Shown here: in pieces, positions 7,985 to 16,059 of the stretch | How positions within the stretch are numbered: position 1 is the stretch's first letter | Layout: the number at the start of each line of letters is the position of its first letter | Assembly (NCBI RefSeq): GCF_009928425.1 | Contig: NZ_JAABNS010000001.1 | Span: 1,178,001 to 1,242,000 of the forward strand | DNA: 64,000 nucleotides | Source: Pseudarthrobacter sp. ATCC 49987 | GTDB taxonomy: Bacteria; Actinomycetota; Actinomycetes; Actinomycetales; Micrococcaceae | Direction of reading: 5' to 3' | The notes under the pieces: generated by a model | Database searches by the model: none | What the model saw: the letters and a program-made list of their open reading frames with translations, nothing else | What the model was told of the DNA's origin: nothing | Translations under genes and position numbers: made by a program

Positions 7985-9384
7985 AGCCCTGCCTGGGCCG
8001 TGCCGTCCTGTGTCCGGCGGTTCCGCAGCACGAGGAACCCGCCGGCCGAGCCCAGGCCCAGGGCGCCGACGATCCCAAGGGCCAGCCCGGCGTCGGACTG
8101 CCCCACCATGTTCGACGGCGACACGGCCGCGGCGCTCGAATACAGCGTCCCCGTGCCTTCCGCGATCCGGGCGTTTCCGTCTGCCAGCTTGTCCGCCCCC
8201 GTGGAAAGCTGCGAGGAGCCGGATGCCAGTTTGGTGTTGCCGGCCGAGAGCTCGGAGGCACCGGAGGCGAGGGCCAGGGAGCCGTTGAGCAGGCCGGGGT
8301 TGGCCGGATCCGCGGGATCGCCCTTGATGCCGGCGTTCAGCGCCAGCGTCCCGTCAGCGAGCCGGGAACTGCCGTCGGTCATCCTGGCGGCCGCCTTGAT
8401 CAGGCCCGGGTGCTCCGGGTCGCCCGGTACACCGTCTATGCCCGTCCGGATCTTCGACGTTCCGTCGGCCAGCAGTTCGGTGCCGAGCACCACGCCGGGA
8501 TTGTTGGGGTCCCGGCTGTTGAGTTTGCTGGCGAGGGTCCCGAATCCGGCCGTAAGCTTGCCCGTCCCGGCGTGCAGCTGGCCTGCGCCATCCTGCAGGC
8601 GGCCCGCACCAGCCTGCAGCTGGGATGCACCTGCGTCAAGCTTCTTGGCCCCGGCCGCAATTTTGGCGATCTTGTCCTTGACCACGGATAGAGGCACCAG
8701 GCCCTGCACCGGATCCGAGGCGGCCGCCTGCAGGAGTTCGAGGGCCTGCGCCAGGGCGGCGGTCCCGGTCCCGGCTTCGGGGTCATTGTTGGCGCCACGG
8801 TAGCCCTTGAGCTGGACCGTCCCGGCCGCGAGTTCGCCGGACCCCGATGCCAGCCGGGCCGCGCCCGACTCAAGCTGCGTGGCGCCGTCGGCCAGGTTGT
8901 TCTCCGCGTTGCCGGCGGCGGTCGGAGTCAGGGCGGCCGAGAGCTGGACGGCTCCAGCGGCGAGCTTGTGGGCGCCGTCGTCGACCTTGTAGACACCGGG
9001 GGCGAGCTTGTTGTTGACGTCTGTTTCAATCTTAACGGCACCCGTGGCCAGCAGGTCCGCGCCCGTCTGAAGCTTCTCGGCGCCCGGGGCCAGCTTCTGG
9101 CTGATCCCGTCACGGACCTTTTCGGCACCGGCGGAGAGCTTGCCTGCGCCAGTGTCGGCCAGGCCGGCCCCCGTGGCGAGCTTGCCGGCACCGTCTTTCA
9201 GCTGCGCGGCACCGGCGGAGGCTTGGCCAGCGCCTTCCTTGAGCCGGGCTGAGCCATCCGTAATCCGGCCTGTGACGAGGGTGTAGAACCCCAGCAGGGC
9301 AATCAGCAGCAGGGTAAGGGTGGCGATGGCGATCTGTTGGGCACGGGTGCGGGTCTTGTTGATGGCGGCACGACTCTGTGTCAC
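7981..9384 (-). CDS. Membrane-anchored repeat protein with LxxGAxxL-type repeats
   Basis: Unrecognised surface protein of about 467 residues. The GTG at 9384 is chosen because AGAGGAA lies about 7 nt before it; the frame is open further 5', but that part would run into the tRNA-Gln gene. After a basic N-terminus there is one membrane helix (IAIATLTLLLIALLGFYTLV), then more than 350 residues of short repeats of the type DGAGKLATGAGLAD, with Leu and Gly-Ala recurring every 7 residues. A second helix (ALGIVGALGLGSAGGFLVL) precedes RNRR near the end. The pattern resembles the repeat middle region of YhgE/Pip-type phage-infection proteins, which also lies between membrane segments (established), but their other domains are absent. 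A long extracytoplasmic alpha-helical or solenoid rod is likely. Confidence 0.75.
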   Translation of the reverse strand: MTQSRAAINKTRTRAQQIAIATLTLLLIALLGFYTLVTGRITDGSARLKEGAGQASAGAAQLKDGAGKLATGAGLADTGAGKLSAGAEKVRDGISQKLAPGAEKLQTGADLLATGAVKIETDVNNKLAPGVYKVDDGAHKLAAGAVQLSAALTPTAAGNAENNLADGATQLESGAARLASGSGELAAGTVQLKGYRGANNDPEAGTGTAALAQALELLQAAASDPVQGLVPLSVVKDKIAKIAAGAKKLDAGASQLQAGAGRLQDGAGQLHAGTGKLTAGFGTLASKLNSRDPNNPGVVLGTELLADGTSKIRTGIDGVPGDPEHPGLIKAAARMTDGSSRLADGTLALNAGIKGDPADPANPGLLNGSLALASGASELSAGNTKLASGSSQLSTGADKLADGNARIAEGTGTLYSSAAAVSPSNMVGQSDAGLALGIVGALGLGSAGGFLVLRNRRTQDGTAQAGL

Positions 9385-9622
9385 AGATGGTTCCTCTCGA
9401 CGGCGTTGCCGGCAGCGGCTTTGCTGCCGGCCCCCGAACTGTGATGCAGCTAACATCCGGAAATGCCCGCGTAGCTGCCCTCGGTTGCATGGGGGAGGGT
9501 GGTTACTCGTTGGTAACTTACCGAGCGTAAACTTGTGGGGGGCGGATTGGCAAGGGTTTTTTGGATCCAGCGTGCGCGCCCCGGAGACGCGGCGCCGTTC
9601 TGCAGGCATCGGGGCGGCCGAT

Positions 9623-9651
9623 TTGTGCGAAGGAAAACTCTCGGGTAAAGT
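9623..9651 (+). promoter_or_regulatory. Promoter of tRNA-Gln
   Basis: TTGTGC (9623-9628), a 17-nt spacer and TAAAGT (9646-9651), about 65 nt before the tRNA. The 332-bp gap 9385-9716 otherwise holds only a small dyad GTTAC-N6-GTAAC at 9502-9517 and the upstream region of the divergent gene. Confidence 0.55.
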
Positions 9652-9716
9652 AATTACTCGTGCTGAGGCGCCGGGAGCGCGGGTTTCGACCCACGGATCC
9701 GGCTCGAAAGTTCCAT

Positions 9717-9788
9717 TGGGATATGGTGTAATTGGCAACACTACGGTTTCTGGTACCGTCATTCTAGGTTCGAGTCCTGGTATCCCAG
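9717..9788 (+). tRNA. tRNA-Gln (anticodon CTG)
   Basis: A 72-nt cloverleaf. The acceptor arms are TGGGATA and TATCCCA with discriminator G. The anticodon stem ACGGT/ACCGT encloses loop TTCTGGT, so the anticodon is CTG. The T-loop is GGTTCGAGTCC. No CCA is encoded. The T at position 1 pairing with A72 is typical of bacterial tRNA-Gln. Confidence 0.96.
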
Positions 9789-9846
9789 CTCTGAAAAATC
9801 CGCGGTTTCCCGCGGCTGATCAGGGGTTTTGAACCGGCTTGCCGAT

Positions 9847-9876
9847 TTGAAACACTTGCTGAGTGTATGAAATAAT
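9847..9876 (+). promoter_or_regulatory. Promoter of tRNA-Glu
   Basis: TTGAAA (9847-9852), an 18-nt spacer and AATAAT (9871-9876) in a locally AT-rich stretch, 42 nt before the tRNA. Confidence 0.5.
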
Positions 9877-9918
9877 CGCTTAGCGCGAATGGCAGGAATG
9901 CTGTTCTGGAGAGTACGC

Positions 9919-9991
9919 GGCCCCATCGTATAGCGGCCTAGTACGCTGCCCTCTCACGGCGGTAACGCGGGTTCGAATCCCGCTGGGGTCA
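9919..9991 (+). tRNA. tRNA-Glu (anticodon CTC)
   Basis: A 73-nt cloverleaf. The acceptor arms are GGCCCCA and TGGGGTC with discriminator A. The anticodon stem CTGCC/GGCGG encloses loop CTCTCAC, so the anticodon is CTC. The T-loop is GGTTCGAATCC. CCA is not encoded. The synthetase that charges it, gltX, is 2.7 kb upstream. Confidence 0.97.
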
Positions 9992-10000
9992 CAGATTGAA

Positions 10001-10031
10001 CGGTCCCGGGCATCAGCCCGGGGCCGTTTTT
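10001..10031 (+). terminator. Rho-independent terminator of tRNA-Glu
   Basis: An 11-bp stem with one G-T pair (10001-10011/10016-10026), loop ATCA, then TTTTT. The T-tract belongs to the 36-bp sequence duplicated on the far side of the insertion sequence. Confidence 0.88.
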
Positions 10032-10061
10032 CGTTGTCCGGCGGGTCGTCGATCCTGAACC
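10026..10061. repeat. Left copy of 36-bp direct repeat flanking the IS
   Basis: Thirty-six bases running from the terminator T-tract exactly to the base before the left inverted repeat of the IS. They are identical to 11349-11384. Confidence 0.9.
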
Positions 10062-10099
10062 GGGGTTAGCGGCCAAAATGTGTGTATGGCTTGGGCGTG

Positions 10100-11269
10100 T
10101 CACCGGTTTCTTCCGCCCCATCCTTGCTGGATTCCGTTGCCGTCTTCGAAGCTGAAGGCTGTGTCGTAGAGGGCCGGTTGGATGGGCTCCTCCACCTCCT
10201 TTGACTCCTTCTTTTGGGGTTGCCAGTGGTGTGGTTTCACGAGGTCCCAAGGGTCCTGGGGTGATTCAGTGTGCTGGTAGAGGTACCAGTCGACGGCGCG
10301 TGTGGCGTGGTCTTCGCTGAGGCCGCGGTGGTTCCGCAGAAGGTCTTTGAGGCCTGCGTTGATTCCTCCCTCCAGCGGGCTGGTCGTCCGGGCGATCTGC
10401 TGGCCTTCGGTAGCGCTGGTAAGCCAGGTGAAGAGGTGCCCTGCCTTGATGGCAGCGGCCAGGCTTCCCCGTGCCCGGCGCAGGCCCAGATGTGTGTACC
10501 ACCAGGTCTGTGCCGGTCCGATGTGTGAGGGCCTGGCGCCGGTTTTCTTCGCGTAGGTCCGGTGCTTGAGGAAGCTCTCCCAGCGGGCCTCCCAGGAAGC
10601 GAACGCACCGGACCAGGCGGCGGCCTGGTCAAGGTCCGTGACGTGGGTGAGTGCCTTGGCCAGGGCTAGTAGTTCCTTACCGGCATCGAGCTTCGGACGC
10701 ATCGTCAGATGCGTGCGGATGTTCTGCCGGATATGGAACAGGCACCGTTGAACGTTCGTTTCCGGCCAGTGTTCCCTCAAGGCGCTCTCCAGGCCCTTGT
10801 GGCCGTCCACGACGGCCACCGCCGGGGCCGGGATCTGCCGCAGAAGCGCAGCCCACGAGGCGTGCTTTTCCCGGTCACACCACTGCCACGCGATGACGTG
10901 CTCGCCGGTGTAAGCGACCAGGACGCACCAGCCGTTGAAGTAGGTGCCATCGAGCATGATCACCGGGTGTATTTCCCCGGTCCGCGCGGCCGCCGGGGCG
11001 ACATTCCAGCACCAGGCACTCCGGCGCCTGAAGGTCCTCTCCGAGCCGGCGTGGGCGCCTTGCCGCTGCTTCCCCGTGATCCAGGAAATGAAGGCCGTGA
11101 ACTCTGCCCTCTTCGTGACATCAACCCGGGATTGAGTACTCGAAGCACCACACGACCTACACCGCCATCTCGTCCGCCCGGCACTGGTCGAACCGTTCTT
11201 CACAGGCTTCTGAGCACATACACCACACCGGGGCTGATTTGATCGAACCGTCACTCCACATGCTTTCAA
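10100..11269 (-). CDS. DDE transposase, IS256 family variant with N-terminal zinc-binding motif
   Basis: Transposase of about 389 residues that would cut and join the IS ends. The N-terminus has a CxxC...CxxC zinc-ribbon (RCGVCAQK, WRCRSCGAS), as in the IS1249-type branch of IS256. The DDE catalytic residues are in VIMLDGTYF, AVVDGHKGL and TSPLEGGIN, with the family-typical LFHIRQNIR after the second Asp. The TTG at 11269 is the first start; GTG 11254 is an alternative. A 10-bp hairpin covers the TTG and may limit translation. No frameshift or internal stop is seen. Confidence 0.9.
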   Translation of the reverse strand: MKACGVTVRSNQPRCGVCAQKPVKNGSTSAGRTRWRCRSCGASSTQSRVDVTKRAEFTAFISWITGKQRQGAHAGSERTFRRRSAWCWNVAPAAARTGEIHPVIMLDGTYFNGWCVLVAYTGEHVIAWQWCDREKHASWAALLRQIPAPAVAVVDGHKGLESALREHWPETNVQRCLFHIRQNIRTHLTMRPKLDAGKELLALAKALTHVTDLDQAAAWSGAFASWEARWESFLKHRTYAKKTGARPSHIGPAQTWWYTHLGLRRARGSLAAAIKAGHLFTWLTSATEGQQIARTTSPLEGGINAGLKDLLRNHRGLSEDHATRAVDWYLYQHTESPQDPWDLVKPHHWQPQKKESKEVEEPIQPALYDTAFSFEDGNGIQQGWGGRNR

Positions 11270-11277
11270 AGCATGTG
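11257..11277 (-). promoter_or_regulatory. Hairpin over the transposase start
   Basis: Arms CACATGCTTT and AAAGCATGTG with a single-base loop overlap the TTG start codon. Hairpins that hide transposase start sites are a known brake in IS elements; that role here is inferred. Confidence 0.5.
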
Positions 11278-11348
11278 CACACCCCTACAACCCGCGCGAA
11301 CACTGGCAACCAAGCCAATCTCATACACACATTTTGGCCGCTAACCCC

Positions 11349-11384
11349 GTTTTTCGTTGTCCGGCGGGTCGTCGATCCTGAACC
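11349..11384. repeat. Right copy of 36-bp direct repeat flanking the IS
   Basis: Starts immediately after the right inverted repeat and is identical to 10026-10061. It lies 30 bp before the likely GTPase start codon, so it is probably the ancestral intergenic sequence. Confidence 0.9.
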
Positions 11385-11414
11385 GGCGTGGCCCGGAACT
11401 GGCATGATGATGCG

Positions 11415-13160
11415 GTGAGCTCCGACCAAACTCCCGGCCATGCCGTAGAACTGCTGGAAGCCGTCCATCGCGACCTGGCTGCAACCGTGCTGCCGCTGGG
11501 CCTGCCGGGCGCGGATGGGGCCCGGGGTGACATCCGCCACGCCCTCTCCCAGCTTGAGGACTACATCCTGCCGCGCTACCGCAGCCTCGACGCGCCGCTC
11601 CTCGCCGTCGTGGGCGGTTCCACCGGCGCGGGCAAATCGACCCTGGTCAACGGGCTCGCGGGCCATGCCGTCACCCGCGCCGGCGCGATCCGGCCCACCA
11701 CCCGCCAGCCCATCCTGCTGCACCACCCCGCCGATGGACGCTGGTTCGAGGACCAGCGGGTGCTGCCGAGCCTGAGCCGGGTCCGCGGCTCAGTCAAGCC
11801 TGCGCCGCTGCCCGCGAGCCAGGCCGGCCCCACCCCGGACGCCGCAGCGGTCACCTCGCTCGTGCTGGTCGCCGACACGGCGGTGCCGCAGGGGATCGCG
11901 CTGCTGGACGCGCCCGACGTCGACTCGATTTCCGCTGACAACCGCAAACTCGCCGGCCAGTTGCTGGCGGCCGCCGACCTGTGGGTATTTGTCACCACCG
12001 CCAACCGCTATGCCGACGCCGTCCCGTGGCGTCTGCTGCTGGATGCGGCCTCGCGGGACATTATGGTGGCCGTGGTGCTGGACCGGGTCCCGCCCGCCGC
12101 CGAAGCCGAGGTCAGCGCGGACCTGCAGTCCATGCTCAGCCGGGAAGGCCTCGGCGCGGCCGGACTCTTCGTGGTACCGGAAGTGGAACTGGACGGGATG
12201 GGGATGCTTCCGGCGGCCGCCGTCGAGCCATTGCGGCTCTGGCTGCAGGAAATCGCCGCGGACGCCGCCGGACGCGCCGGCATCGCCCGGCGGACCCTCA
12301 ACGGGACCGTCAAGGCCCTGGCGGACCGCGTCGAGGCGGCGGCGACGGCCGCCGGAGACCAGGAACGCGCCGCTCAAGGCCTCGCGGGGGACGCCCGCGA
12401 GGCCTACCGGGACGCCGTAGCCAGGATCCTCGAGGCCACCCGGGACGGCGCCCTGCTGCGCGGCGAGGTCCTGGCCCGCTGGCAGGACTTTGTCGGCACT
12501 GGCGAGTTCTTCCGGGCCATGGAGCAGAACATTGGCCGGTTCCGTGACCGGGTCGGCGCGTTCTTGCGTGGCGAACCGGCACCGGCAGTGCGGGTGGAGA
12601 CGGCGATCGAGACCGGCCTGCAGGCCGTCATTATCGATGAGGCCGCCAACGCGGGCGACGATGCGGACGGGCGCTGGCGCTCCGATCCCGCCGGCCGCCA
12701 ACTGCTGGGCAGCGACGACCTCTCCGGCACCTCCGAGGGCTTCGCCGAAAGGGCGGCTGCCGAGATCCGGGCCTGGCAGGGGAGCCTCATGGAACTCATC
12801 CGGACCGAGGGCCAGGGCAAGCGCACGCAGGCGCGCTGGCTGTCCTTCGGCATCAACGGCCTCGGCGCCGCCCTGATGATCGTGGTGTTTTCCATGACCG
12901 CCGGGCTGACCGGGCTGGAGGTCGGCGTCGCAGGCGGAACGGCCATTGCCGGACAGCGGCTGCTGGAAGCGGTGTTCGGCGAGGACGCCGTCCGCCGGCT
13001 CGCCAAGACTGCCCGGGAGGACCTCCACACCCGCTGCCAGAACCTGCTTCAGGACGAGCAGCTGCGGTTCCTGGACCGGCTGGATTCCTCCGGCGGAATC
13101 GATCCCGCGGTGCTCGCCGGCCATGCCTCGGCGCTCCGCCGGCTGGCGGCCTCCGCATGA
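11415..13160 (+). CDS. Dynamin-like GTPase, first of a pair
   Basis: Large P-loop GTPase of about 581 residues. The Walker A/G1 motif is VVGGSTGAGKSTLVNG (about residues 65-80) and the G3-like region is LLDAPDVDS (about 165-173). A long helical region follows, with a hydrophobic C-terminal part (ALMIVVFSMTAGLTGLEVGV) that could enter the membrane. This layout suggests a dynamin-superfamily or YfjP-type protein. The start is uncertain: GTG 11415 has a possible -10 (CATGAT, 11403-11408) 6 nt upstream, whereas GTG 11388 has no support. The last four bases overlap the start of the second GTPase, so the two are made together. The IS lies directly upstream. Confidence 0.8.
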   Translation: MSSDQTPGHAVELLEAVHRDLAATVLPLGLPGADGARGDIRHALSQLEDYILPRYRSLDAPLLAVVGGSTGAGKSTLVNGLAGHAVTRAGAIRPTTRQPILLHHPADGRWFEDQRVLPSLSRVRGSVKPAPLPASQAGPTPDAAAVTSLVLVADTAVPQGIALLDAPDVDSISADNRKLAGQLLAAADLWVFVTTANRYADAVPWRLLLDAASRDIMVAVVLDRVPPAAEAEVSADLQSMLSREGLGAAGLFVVPEVELDGMGMLPAAAVEPLRLWLQEIAADAAGRAGIARRTLNGTVKALADRVEAAATAAGDQERAAQGLAGDAREAYRDAVARILEATRDGALLRGEVLARWQDFVGTGEFFRAMEQNIGRFRDRVGAFLRGEPAPAVRVETAIETGLQAVIIDEAANAGDDADGRWRSDPAGRQLLGSDDLSGTSEGFAERAAAEIRAWQGSLMELIRTEGQGKRTQARWLSFGINGLGAALMIVVFSMTAGLTGLEVGVAGGTAIAGQRLLEAVFGEDAVRRLAKTAREDLHTRCQNLLQDEQLRFLDRLDSSGGIDPAVLAGHASALRRLAASA

Positions 13161-14776
13161 GCCGCCACGGCGCGGCCGCCGAGGCGACCCGGCTGGACCG
13201 CAGGCTTATGGCATTGAACGAAGCGCGCGAACTGGCCGCCGGGGCGTTCCCCGAGGACGTCCTGGACAGCGTGCTCCAGGTGCTGGAGCGGGCGGGTTCC
13301 CGGCGCTCCCTCTCGGCGGACCACACCGTGGTCGGATTCTTCGGGGCCACAGGCAGCGGCAAGTCCTCACTCTTCAACGCTGTCAGCGGGGAGGAAATCG
13401 CGACGGCGGCCGCCCGCCGGCCCACGACCTCCGAGCCGCTCGCCGGCATCTGGGGAACCGAAGGCAGCGAGGAGCTCCTGGACTGGCTGGAGGTCCGGAA
13501 CCGGCATCACGCCAGCCCGGTCCCCGGGTTCGCCGACGAGGGCACGGGCCTGATCCTCCTGGACCTTCCCGACTTCGACTCCACCCGCGCTGCCAACCGC
13601 AAAATCGTGGAGCGGATGGTCGGACTCGTCGACGTCCTCGTCTGGGTGCTCGACCCGCAAAAGTACGCCGACGCCGCGGTGCACAACGGCTTCCTCGCCC
13701 CCTTGGCCTCCCACGGCGCCGTTACCCTCGTGGTGCTCAACCAGATCGACCGGCTCCCGGACCGGGACATTCCGCCCGTTCTGGACTCACTCAAAGGCAT
13801 CCTGGCGCGGGACGGGCTGGGCAAAGTGCAGGTTATCGGCGCCTCCGCCGTGGTGGGCACCGGCATGGACAAAGTCCGGGCCGCCATCCGGCAGGTGGCC
13901 ACGCAGCGGCAGGCCCAATCGCAGCGCCTCGGCGCCGACGTCACCCGCGCCTCGGCCCGGCTTGCCGAAGCCTCCGGGCAAGGCGCGGCAGCCGGGGTCA
14001 AAGCCGCGTCGAAGTCCCGGCTGGCCGGGGAGCTGGCCGCCGCCGCTAATGTCCCGCTCGTGGTGGACGCGGTCGTCCGGTCCTACCGGCTGGAGTCGGC
14101 CCGCCGCACAGGCTGGCCCGTCACCCGCTGGCTGGTCCGTTTCCGGCCCGATCCGCTCAGGCGGCTGAACCTGCGCCGCGAGGGCGCCAGGCCGGATGTG
14201 AACCGCACGTCATTGCCGCCGGCAGGTGCCCCGGAGCGGGCCCGCACTGATGCCGCGGTCCGCGAATTTGCCGATGCAGCATCCGACGGCGCCCCCGGCC
14301 CCTGGCGGGCCGTCATCCGCGGTGCTGCCCGTGAGGGCCGGGACCGGCTGCCGGACGCGCTGGACCAGGCCATCGAGTCCACGGAGCTGAAGGCCGGGAG
14401 CACGGCCTGGTGGTGGACGCCGTTCAACATCGTGCATTGGCTGGCCTTGCTGACGGCCCTGGGCGGCTTCGCTTGGCTCGGCGTGCTCGCTGCGCTGGGC
14501 TACTTTCAGCTTCCCGTGCCGGAGGTCCCGCTGGTGCAGGGCTGGCCGGTGCCGACCGTCATGATCGCCGGCGGGGCGCTGTTCGGGATTGTCCTGGCCA
14601 TCCTGGCGAAGTTCATCGCGGGCGCTGCTGCCCGCGCACGGGGCTCAGCGGCCCGGAAACGCCTCAAGGCGGCCGTCGCTGCCGTGGCGGAGAATCTGGT
14701 GGTGGAGCCGGTGGAACTTGAGGTCAGCCGGCTGGCGTCCTTCAACACGGCCCTTCAGGCGGCTGCGCGTCAATAG
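13157..14776 (+). CDS. Dynamin-like GTPase, second of a pair
   Basis: P-loop GTPase of 539 residues starting at an ATG that overlaps the previous stop (ATGA). G1 is FFGATGSGKSSLFN (about residues 61-74), G3 is LLDLPDFDSTR (about 135-145) and G4 is VLNQID. Two hydrophobic hairpin segments near residues 420-490 (around VHWLALLTALGGFAWLGVLA and TVMIAGGALFGIVLAILAKF) would anchor it in the membrane, and a short basic cytoplasmic tail follows. Bacterial dynamin-like proteins often occur as tandem pairs that hetero-oligomerise on membranes (established for several). A role in membrane remodelling or stress is therefore plausible but unproven. Confidence 0.8.
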   Translation: MSRHGAAAEATRLDRRLMALNEARELAAGAFPEDVLDSVLQVLERAGSRRSLSADHTVVGFFGATGSGKSSLFNAVSGEEIATAAARRPTTSEPLAGIWGTEGSEELLDWLEVRNRHHASPVPGFADEGTGLILLDLPDFDSTRAANRKIVERMVGLVDVLVWVLDPQKYADAAVHNGFLAPLASHGAVTLVVLNQIDRLPDRDIPPVLDSLKGILARDGLGKVQVIGASAVVGTGMDKVRAAIRQVATQRQAQSQRLGADVTRASARLAEASGQGAAAGVKAASKSRLAGELAAAANVPLVVDAVVRSYRLESARRTGWPVTRWLVRFRPDPLRRLNLRREGARPDVNRTSLPPAGAPERARTDAAVREFADAASDGAPGPWRAVIRGAAREGRDRLPDALDQAIESTELKAGSTAWWWTPFNIVHWLALLTALGGFAWLGVLAALGYFQLPVPEVPLVQGWPVPTVMIAGGALFGIVLAILAKFIAGAAARARGSAARKRLKAAVAAVAENLVVEPVELEVSRLASFNTALQAAARQ

Positions 14777-14785
14777 AAAGCATGC

Positions 14786-15322
14786 CTACAACAGGGCTGC
14801 GGCGTCGCGGACCTTGATCATGGTGCGCAGGTTGCGGGTTGTGGTGGAGGCCTTGTACTTCGGCTTTGAGGACAGCTTGCTGAACGGACTGTCCAGGGTG
14901 CCGCCGGCGGGTGCCAGCCACGCCAGGGCCTCCGGTCCCAGCGTGGCCACTTGCGCCCCGTCCAGGCCCTTGCCGGCCTCATACAGCTCAGCAAGCATGT
15001 CGGTGTCCGAGCCCAGCGTGAGATAGGTGTGGGTGGACGCGTCGTCCGCGGGGTAGGGGCAGGCCGCCACCAGGTCGCCCACCCGTTCCGCCGGAAGCAC
15101 CACCACCCAGGCGTCATAGCCAAAGGCCTCCCGGAGGCAGGCCTCGAATTCCTTCTTGACACCCGCGGGGGACAGTTCGCTGGCGAGCACAACATTTCCG
15201 CTGGCCAGGAGCGTCTTCACGCCCGAAAAGGGCCGGGAGGCGAGGGCTTGCTTCAGTTCGGCCATTTTGATGGTGATGCCGCCGACATTGACCCCGCGCA
15301 GGAACACCGCATAGCTGCTCAT
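14786..15322 (-). CDS. DUF1697 family protein
   Basis: Small cytoplasmic protein of 178 residues with the DUF1697 signature: N-terminal YAVFLRGVNVGG, then MAELKQAL and LLASGNVVL, and a C-terminal half ending in a STTTRNLRTM-type motif. The family is widespread in actinobacteria and its function is unknown. The gene converges on the GTPase pair with a 9-bp gap and follows ndgR on the same strand at a 17-bp distance, so it may share the ndgR transcript. Confidence 0.88.
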   Translation of the reverse strand: MSSYAVFLRGVNVGGITIKMAELKQALASRPFSGVKTLLASGNVVLASELSPAGVKKEFEACLREAFGYDAWVVVLPAERVGDLVAACPYPADDASTHTYLTLGSDTDMLAELYEAGKGLDGAQVATLGPEALAWLAPAGGTLDSPFSKLSSKPKYKASTTTRNLRTMIKVRDAAALL

Positions 15323-15339
15323 GCGGACAGCCTATGCGC

Positions 15340-16059
15340 TCAGTCGTTGGTTTTGCGCAGCGCCTCGGTCAGCACCCGGGCTGCGTTGCAGACCACTTCG
15401 GCGTGCAGCCGGCCGGGCTGGCGGGTGAGGCGTTCGATCGGGCCGGAGATGGACACCGCGGCGATCACGCGTCCGGACGGACCGCGCACGGGTGCCGAAA
15501 CGGAGGCGACCCCCGGCTCGCGTTCGCCGAGGCTTTGGCCCCAGCCCCGGCGTCGTACTCCGGCCAGGACGGTGGGGGTGAACCGGGCGGCCTGCAGGCC
15601 TTCGAGGAGCCGGTCGTGGTCCTCCCAGGCGAGCAGCACCTGGGCGGCGGAGCCGGCCTTCATGGACAACTGGGTGCCCACGGGAATAGTGTCGCGCAGC
15701 CCGATGGGCCGCTCGGCGGAGGCCACGCAGACGCGCCACTCACCCTGCCGGCGGAAAATCTGGGCGCTCTCACCCGTGGCGTCGCGCAACTGCATCAGGA
15801 CAGGCCCGGCGGAGGCGATCAGGCGGTCCTCCCCGGCGGCGGAGGCGAGCTCCACGAGGCGGCTGCCGAGCACAAAACGGCCCTGGATGTCGCGGCTCAC
15901 CAGCCGGTGATGGACCAGCGCCAGCGCCAGCCGGTGCACGGTGGGCCGCGCCAGCCCCGTGGCCGCAACAAGCTGCGCCAGGGTGGTGGGCCCGGCCTCA
16001 AGTGCGTCAAGCACATGGGCCGCTTTATCGATGACACCGACGCCACTAGAATTGTCCAT
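15340..16059 (-). CDS. ndgR: IclR-family regulator NdgR, controller of leuCD
   Basis: DNA-binding regulator of 239 residues. The winged helix-turn-helix (about residues 5-65, containing TLAQLVAATGLARPTVHRLA) is followed by an IclR effector domain with RRRGWGQSLGEREPGVASVSAPVRG. The start MDNSSGVGV and much of the sequence match Streptomyces NdgR, which binds the leuC promoter and affects amino-acid metabolism and growth (established there). The divergent position next to leuC supports the same role. ATG 16059 is preferred: a -10 (CAATAT) ends 6 nt before it and a -35 (TTGCAT) is 17 nt further up, so the mRNA is probably leaderless. Confidence 0.92.
   Translation of the reverse strand: MDNSSGVGVIDKAAHVLDALEAGPTTLAQLVAATGLARPTVHRLALALVHHRLVSRDIQGRFVLGSRLVELASAAGEDRLIASAGPVLMQLRDATGESAQIFRRQGEWRVCVASAERPIGLRDTIPVGTQLSMKAGSAAQVLLAWEDHDRLLEGLQAARFTPTVLAGVRRRGWGQSLGEREPGVASVSAPVRGPSGRVIAAVSISGPIERLTRQPGRLHAEVVCNAARVLTEALRKTND

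Larger units (their letters stand above)
10062..11348 (-). mobile_element. Insertion sequence, IS256-related (IS1249-like) group, 1287 bp
   Basis: Complete element with perfect 27-bp terminal inverted repeats, 10062-10088 (beginning GGGGTTAGCGGCC) and 11322-11348. It holds one transposase gene on the minus strand with an intact DDE triad. It sits between the tRNA-Glu terminator and the GTPase gene. The identical 36-bp direct repeats at each edge are far longer than the 8-9-bp duplications usual for this family. The matching ends and intact gene suggest recent activity. Confidence 0.9.

Noticed and set aside
9502..9517. GlnR-type box GTTAC-N6-GTAAC before the repeat protein gene
   Set aside because: The half-sites are in inverted rather than the expected arrangement and no nitrogen gene is near. 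Kept only as a small dyad.
9385..9762. N-terminal extension of the repeat surface protein to an ATG at 9762 on the minus strand
   Set aside because: It would cover most of tRNA-Gln, has no ribosome site, and the part before the membrane helix is not repeat-like. GTG 9384 has a good site.
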